Below, one piece after another: positions 61,322 through 64,000 of a stretch of DNA of 64,000 bases (position 1 is its first letter; each line of letters starts with the position of its first letter). The notes below the pieces were generated by a model. The model worked only from the letters and a program-made list of their open reading frames with translations, had not been told where the DNA came from and searched no databases. Source of the stretch: Flavihumibacter cheonanensis (GTDB taxonomy: Bacteria > Bacteroidota > Bacteroidia > Chitinophagales > Chitinophagaceae); contig NZ_JAKRWF010000004.1 in NCBI RefSeq assembly GCF_022352215.1, forward strand, positions 434,001-498,000, given 5' to 3'. The position numbers and the translations under genes are program-made.

Positions 61322-62530
61322 ATGAAGCGTCCAATCCTATTGATTCTGTTTATCGCTTTTCTCAGCCGGACCAATGCCCAACAAAATCAGACGGTACTGG
61401 CTTATATTCAGGAATACCGGCAACTGGCAGTTGATGAAATGCTACGCACCGGCGTTCCGGCTGCCATCAAACTTGCCCAGGGAATTCATGAAACCATGGC
61501 CGGCCAGAGTGACCTGGTGATGCGTTCAAACAATCATTTCGGAATCAAGTGTAAATCTACCTGGACAGGTGATAAAGTTTATCATGATGATGATGCCGCC
61601 GGTGAATGTTTCAGAAGTTATTCTTCGGCTTCTGATTCATATCGTGATCACTCTGATTTTTTAAAGTCCAACCAACGCTATGGTTTTCTTTTCAAACTGG
61701 ATCCAACCGATTACGAAGCCTGGGCATACGGACTCAAAAAAGCAGGTTATGCAACCAATATCAAGTATTCCCAGATTCTGATCAAACTGATTGAGACCTA
61801 TAACCTGCAGGATTATACGCTGATTGCACTCGGTAAAAAAGCTCCATCTGATCAGCTGCTGGTTGGTATTCGTCCGCCAAAGGAAGATATTATAGAAATC
61901 CCCGTACCACCCGTTGTTACAAATTATCCTTCCGGAGTTTTTGAGATCAATCATACCAAAGTGTTATTTGCGAAGGCTGGAACCAGTTTGCTGGCCCTGG
62001 CAGATGAACATCGGGTATCTCTGGCACGCTTACTCGATTATAATGATATCACCCCGGGAGAAGGAGACCTCCTGGTAACCGATCAACTTATTTTTCTGCA
62101 ACGTAAAAAGAAAACCGGCGCCGGACTTTTTCATATAGTTGGATCAAATGAAAGCTTGTATGATATCGCGCAGGCTGAAGGTATACGCTATGGTTCCCTC
62201 CTGGAATTAAACCACCTGCACCCTGATATGGAACCGGCACCCGGAGAACGTTTGTACCTCAAAGAAAAATCGCCCAAACAGCCACTGCTGGCGGGTGATA
62301 AACGTCCGCAACAACGATCCGAGCTGGCTTATACCAGTTCCAGGCCAACTGATCTGGTACAGCAGGCTTCCTTTAAACAAAAACCGGTACAGCACATCGT
62401 GCGGGAAAAGGAAACCCTCTATGGGATCAGTAAAAAATACGGGGTTAGTATTGAGCAGGTGAAAGAATGGAACCGGCTGAATTCTAATGGACTGAAAGCC
62501 GGCCAACAATTACTTATTTACACCAACTGA
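61322..62530 (+). CDS. Secreted N-acetylglucosaminidase (GH73-like) with LysM domains
   Basis: 402 residues: signal peptide (LLILFIAFLSRTNA), a glucosaminidase domain at ~30-165 (AAIKLAQGIHETMAGQSDLVMRSNNHFGIKCKSTWTGD, with a catalytic-type Glu in IHETMA), then LysM-like modules (FHIVGSNESLYDIAQAEGIRYGSLLELN and QHIVREKETLYGISKKYGVSIEQVKEWNRLNSNGLKAGQQL). LysM binds peptidoglycan, so it acts on the cell wall for growth or separation. It is linked to the O-methyltransferase upstream and to hpt two bases downstream. Confidence 0.92.
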   Translation: MKRPILLILFIAFLSRTNAQQNQTVLAYIQEYRQLAVDEMLRTGVPAAIKLAQGIHETMAGQSDLVMRSNNHFGIKCKSTWTGDKVYHDDDAAGECFRSYSSASDSYRDHSDFLKSNQRYGFLFKLDPTDYEAWAYGLKKAGYATNIKYSQILIKLIETYNLQDYTLIALGKKAPSDQLLVGIRPPKEDIIEIPVPPVVTNYPSGVFEINHTKVLFAKAGTSLLALADEHRVSLARLLDYNDITPGEGDLLVTDQLIFLQRKKKTGAGLFHIVGSNESLYDIAQAEGIRYGSLLELNHLHPDMEPAPGERLYLKEKSPKQPLLAGDKRPQQRSELAYTSSRPTDLVQQASFKQKPVQHIVREKETLYGISKKYGVSIEQVKEWNRLNSNGLKAGQQLLIYTN

Positions 62531-62531
62531 T

Positions 62532-63074
62532 ATGTCTGTTTTACAGGTTAAGGATAAACAGTTTGAGCCCTATCTGACGGCTGAAGAAATTAATGGGCAG
62601 GTACAGCGACTGGCAGCAGAAATCAACCGGGAGTATGAAGGAAAGAAACCCCTCTTCATTGCCATCCTGAATGGCTCCTTCATGTTTGCTTCAGATCTCT
62701 TTAAAGCCATCCGCATAGACGCAGAAATCTGTTTCATAAAACTGGCTTCTTATAAAGGAACCAAGTCTACTGGCCAGGTGATTACTGCTATTGGACTGGA
62801 TACAGATATCCATGACCGGCACGTTATCATAGTGGAGGATATTGTAGACACCGGCAAAACCTTGCACGAGTTTTTGCCCCAGTTACACCACCAGCAACCA
62901 GCCTCGCTGGAACTGGCTGTTTTGTTGCACAAACCGGAAGCCACCCGATTCCCGGTTCCGATCCGATACCTGGGATTCAGTATCCCGGATAAGTTTGTGC
63001 TGGGTTATGGATTAGATTATGATGGGCTTGGACGCAATATTCCGGAGATTTACCAGTTAAAGGAGAACCAGTAA
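62532..63074 (+). CDS. hpt: Hypoxanthine phosphoribosyltransferase
   Basis: 180 residues with the type I phosphoribosyltransferase loop VIIVEDIVDTGKTL (PRPP site), the LNGSFMFASDL loop, the SYKGTKSTGQV flexible loop, and DKFVLGYGLDYDGLGRNIPEIY at the C-terminus, as in Hpt. It makes IMP or GMP from bases and PRPP. It begins two bases after the glucosaminidase stop. Confidence 0.94.
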   Translation: MSVLQVKDKQFEPYLTAEEINGQVQRLAAEINREYEGKKPLFIAILNGSFMFASDLFKAIRIDAEICFIKLASYKGTKSTGQVITAIGLDTDIHDRHVIIVEDIVDTGKTLHEFLPQLHHQQPASLELAVLLHKPEATRFPVPIRYLGFSIPDKFVLGYGLDYDGLGRNIPEIYQLKENQ

Positions 63075-63092
63075 AGCTTATCCGGCTTTTTT
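63073..63092 (+). terminator. Weak hairpin with T-run after hpt
   Basis: AAAGC and GCTTT pair around a 7-base loop, with a run of six Ts, overlapping the hpt stop codon. The stem is short, so it is only a possible terminator. Confidence 0.4.
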
Positions 63093-63144
63093 GGTACCCC
63101 TAAAACCTAATATGACCTAATTTCGAGTAGAAATTCCCGCCGTC

Positions 63145-64000
63145 CTGAAAACTGTAGTTGCCATATTATTCCTTGTACTGGCAGGATCGTACGCAGATGC
63201 ACAGTATTATTTTCGAGGTGAGATCAGGGATGAAACCCAGAAATCGCTTTCGAATGTAAAAATGACCATGCATTCTACGGGCTACCTCTTTTATTCCGGT
63301 GCTTCAGGAGGTTTTGGTATCACTTCTGCCAAAGCGGAGGACTCGGTTACCCTGAGCCTCGACGGCTATAAAGTTTCCACCTTTCTTCTTAAAAGCAATA
63401 AGGAAAATAACCTCGTTTTACCACTCCTGGTAAAGAAGGCATCCCAGCCTGAAAAAAGACTGATGTCGCTGGCCCGGGATATCAAACCTGCCGAGCTGGC
63501 AAAATTCTCCGTAGGTGGTGAAACCTATAGCAGCCTGCGGGAGAACGATTACATGGAAGCAGCTAAATTTCCCACTATTGATTTCGCAGTAAATACGGAT
63601 AAAGCTTCCTATAGTAATATTCGTCGATTTATTAATATGGGTAGCACAGTACCGCCGGATGCTGTGCGTATTGAAGAAATGCTGAATTATTTTGCCCTGG
63701 AATATGAACAGCCTGAAGCTGGCCAGGATTTTTCTGTTCGGACCAGTTTATCTGAGTGCCCCTGGCGGCCTGCGAATCAGCTCTTCTATGTGAAGCTAAG
63801 TGCCCGCAAACTGGATATGACCCAAGTTCCGCCCAGCAACCTGGTATTTCTGATTGACGTATCAGGATCTATGGATATGCCCAACAGGCTGCCCCTTCTC
63901 AAAACAGCCTTTAAGCTGATGGTGAATAACCTTCGCCCGATTGATACCATCTCAATTGTTGTATATGGAGGCACAGTGGGCGTTTGGCTGCAGCCTACTT
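63145..64000 (+). CDS. Secreted von Willebrand factor A-domain protein, 3' partial
   Basis: The frame is open from after a TAA at 63118-63120 to the window end. The best reading begins at CTG 63145, giving an ideal signal peptide (lysine, a VVAILFLVLAG core, then the ADA cleavage site) that no ATG would give; the first in-frame ATG is at 63262 and lies after the signal peptide. The mature part has a carboxypeptidase-regulatory-like segment (~25-90), then the YfbK-type region (NMGSTVPPDAVRIEEMLNYFALEY) and a VWA domain with the MIDAS motif DVSGS at 63856-63870. A weak -7-like TAATTTCG at 63118-63125 lies 19 bases upstream. The 3' end is outside the window. Confidence 0.78.
   Translation, partial: MKTVVAILFLVLAGSYADAQYYFRGEIRDETQKSLSNVKMTMHSTGYLFYSGASGGFGITSAKAEDSVTLSLDGYKVSTFLLKSNKENNLVLPLLVKKASQPEKRLMSLARDIKPAELAKFSVGGETYSSLRENDYMEAAKFPTIDFAVNTDKASYSNIRRFINMGSTVPPDAVRIEEMLNYFALEYEQPEAGQDFSVRTSLSECPWRPANQLFYVKLSARKLDMTQVPPSNLVFLIDVSGSMDMPNRLPLLKTAFKLMVNNLRPIDTISIVVYGGTVGVWLQPT

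Noticed and set aside
1-64000. tRNA, rRNA, prophage or insertion sequence
   Set aside because: No cloverleaf-like or rRNA-like stretch, no transposase or integrase frame, and no phage structural genes could be found in the window.

Overview
The window reads as chromosome of a Bacteroidota bacterium, most likely a Chitinophagaceae-type member. The evidence is a PorP/SprF protein next to a giant PKD-repeat protein with a type B (CHU_C) type IX secretion domain, several TAnnTTTG -7 promoter boxes, GH20/S10/SASA/NIPSNAP secreted enzymes, and typical family members (DUF4861, DUF2490, DUF819). No rRNA, tRNA, CRISPR array, prophage or insertion sequence is visible. The species cannot be named from the sequence alone.

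Layout. 1-4053: a 5'-truncated serine hydrolase, a DoxX-like membrane protein, a hexapeptide acetyltransferase, and an HxlR regulator divergent from an NmrA-type reductase across a palindromic operator. 4054-6331: a small accessory patch with an unusual winged-helix protein flanked by short tandem repeats, including five 10-bp cores spaced exactly 21 bp apart, and a toxin/Panacea-type antitoxin pair. 6332-11692: VOC protein, Crp-type regulator, and a DoxX-NTF2-aldehyde dehydrogenase-LacI operon preceded by a duplicated palindrome. 11811-23000: multi-PAS kinase, DUF1801, a DUF2490/helical secreted pair, DUF819 permease, and a Ca2+ pump with a Ca2+/cation exchanger. 23007-30627: a sensor kinase followed by a compact five-gene operon (ethanolamine-type permease, glutamine-synthetase-like ligase, iron alcohol dehydrogenase, class I amidotransferase-type hydrolase, aldehyde dehydrogenase). 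This is best read as a gamma-glutamylated ethanolamine (or other amino-alcohol) breakdown pathway.

30640-37266: cold-shock-like RRM protein, GH20 and S10 secreted hydrolases, an abundant-looking small secreted protein with a strong promoter, sialate O-acetylesterase, NIPSNAP, and a methyltransferase. 37275-45843: a uronate-utilisation cluster (LacI regulator, sugar porter, KduI, DUF4861 lipoprotein, KDG kinase, KDPG aldolase, ExuT-like transporter, ROK kinase) with a LacI-type operator in front of kduI; no KduD-type dehydrogenase lies inside the cluster. 45858-50239: an exopolysaccharide-type module of two membrane GT2 enzymes, a stand-alone receiver and a sugar transferase carrying a degenerate receiver-like domain. 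50267-57780: recG, then the T9SS cargo protein, PorP/SprF and an outer-membrane barrel. 57783-64000: two LOG-family nucleotide hydrolases around a sodium:solute symporter, an O-methyltransferase, a GH73-LysM autolysin, hpt, and a VWA-domain protein that runs off the right edge and appears to start at a non-ATG codon.

Start codons in this genome look relaxed: TTG, GTG and possibly CTG are needed for several genes, and several -7 boxes sit only 4-14 nt before the start codon, implying very short or absent leaders. All functional names are from reading motifs by eye; no database search was run.
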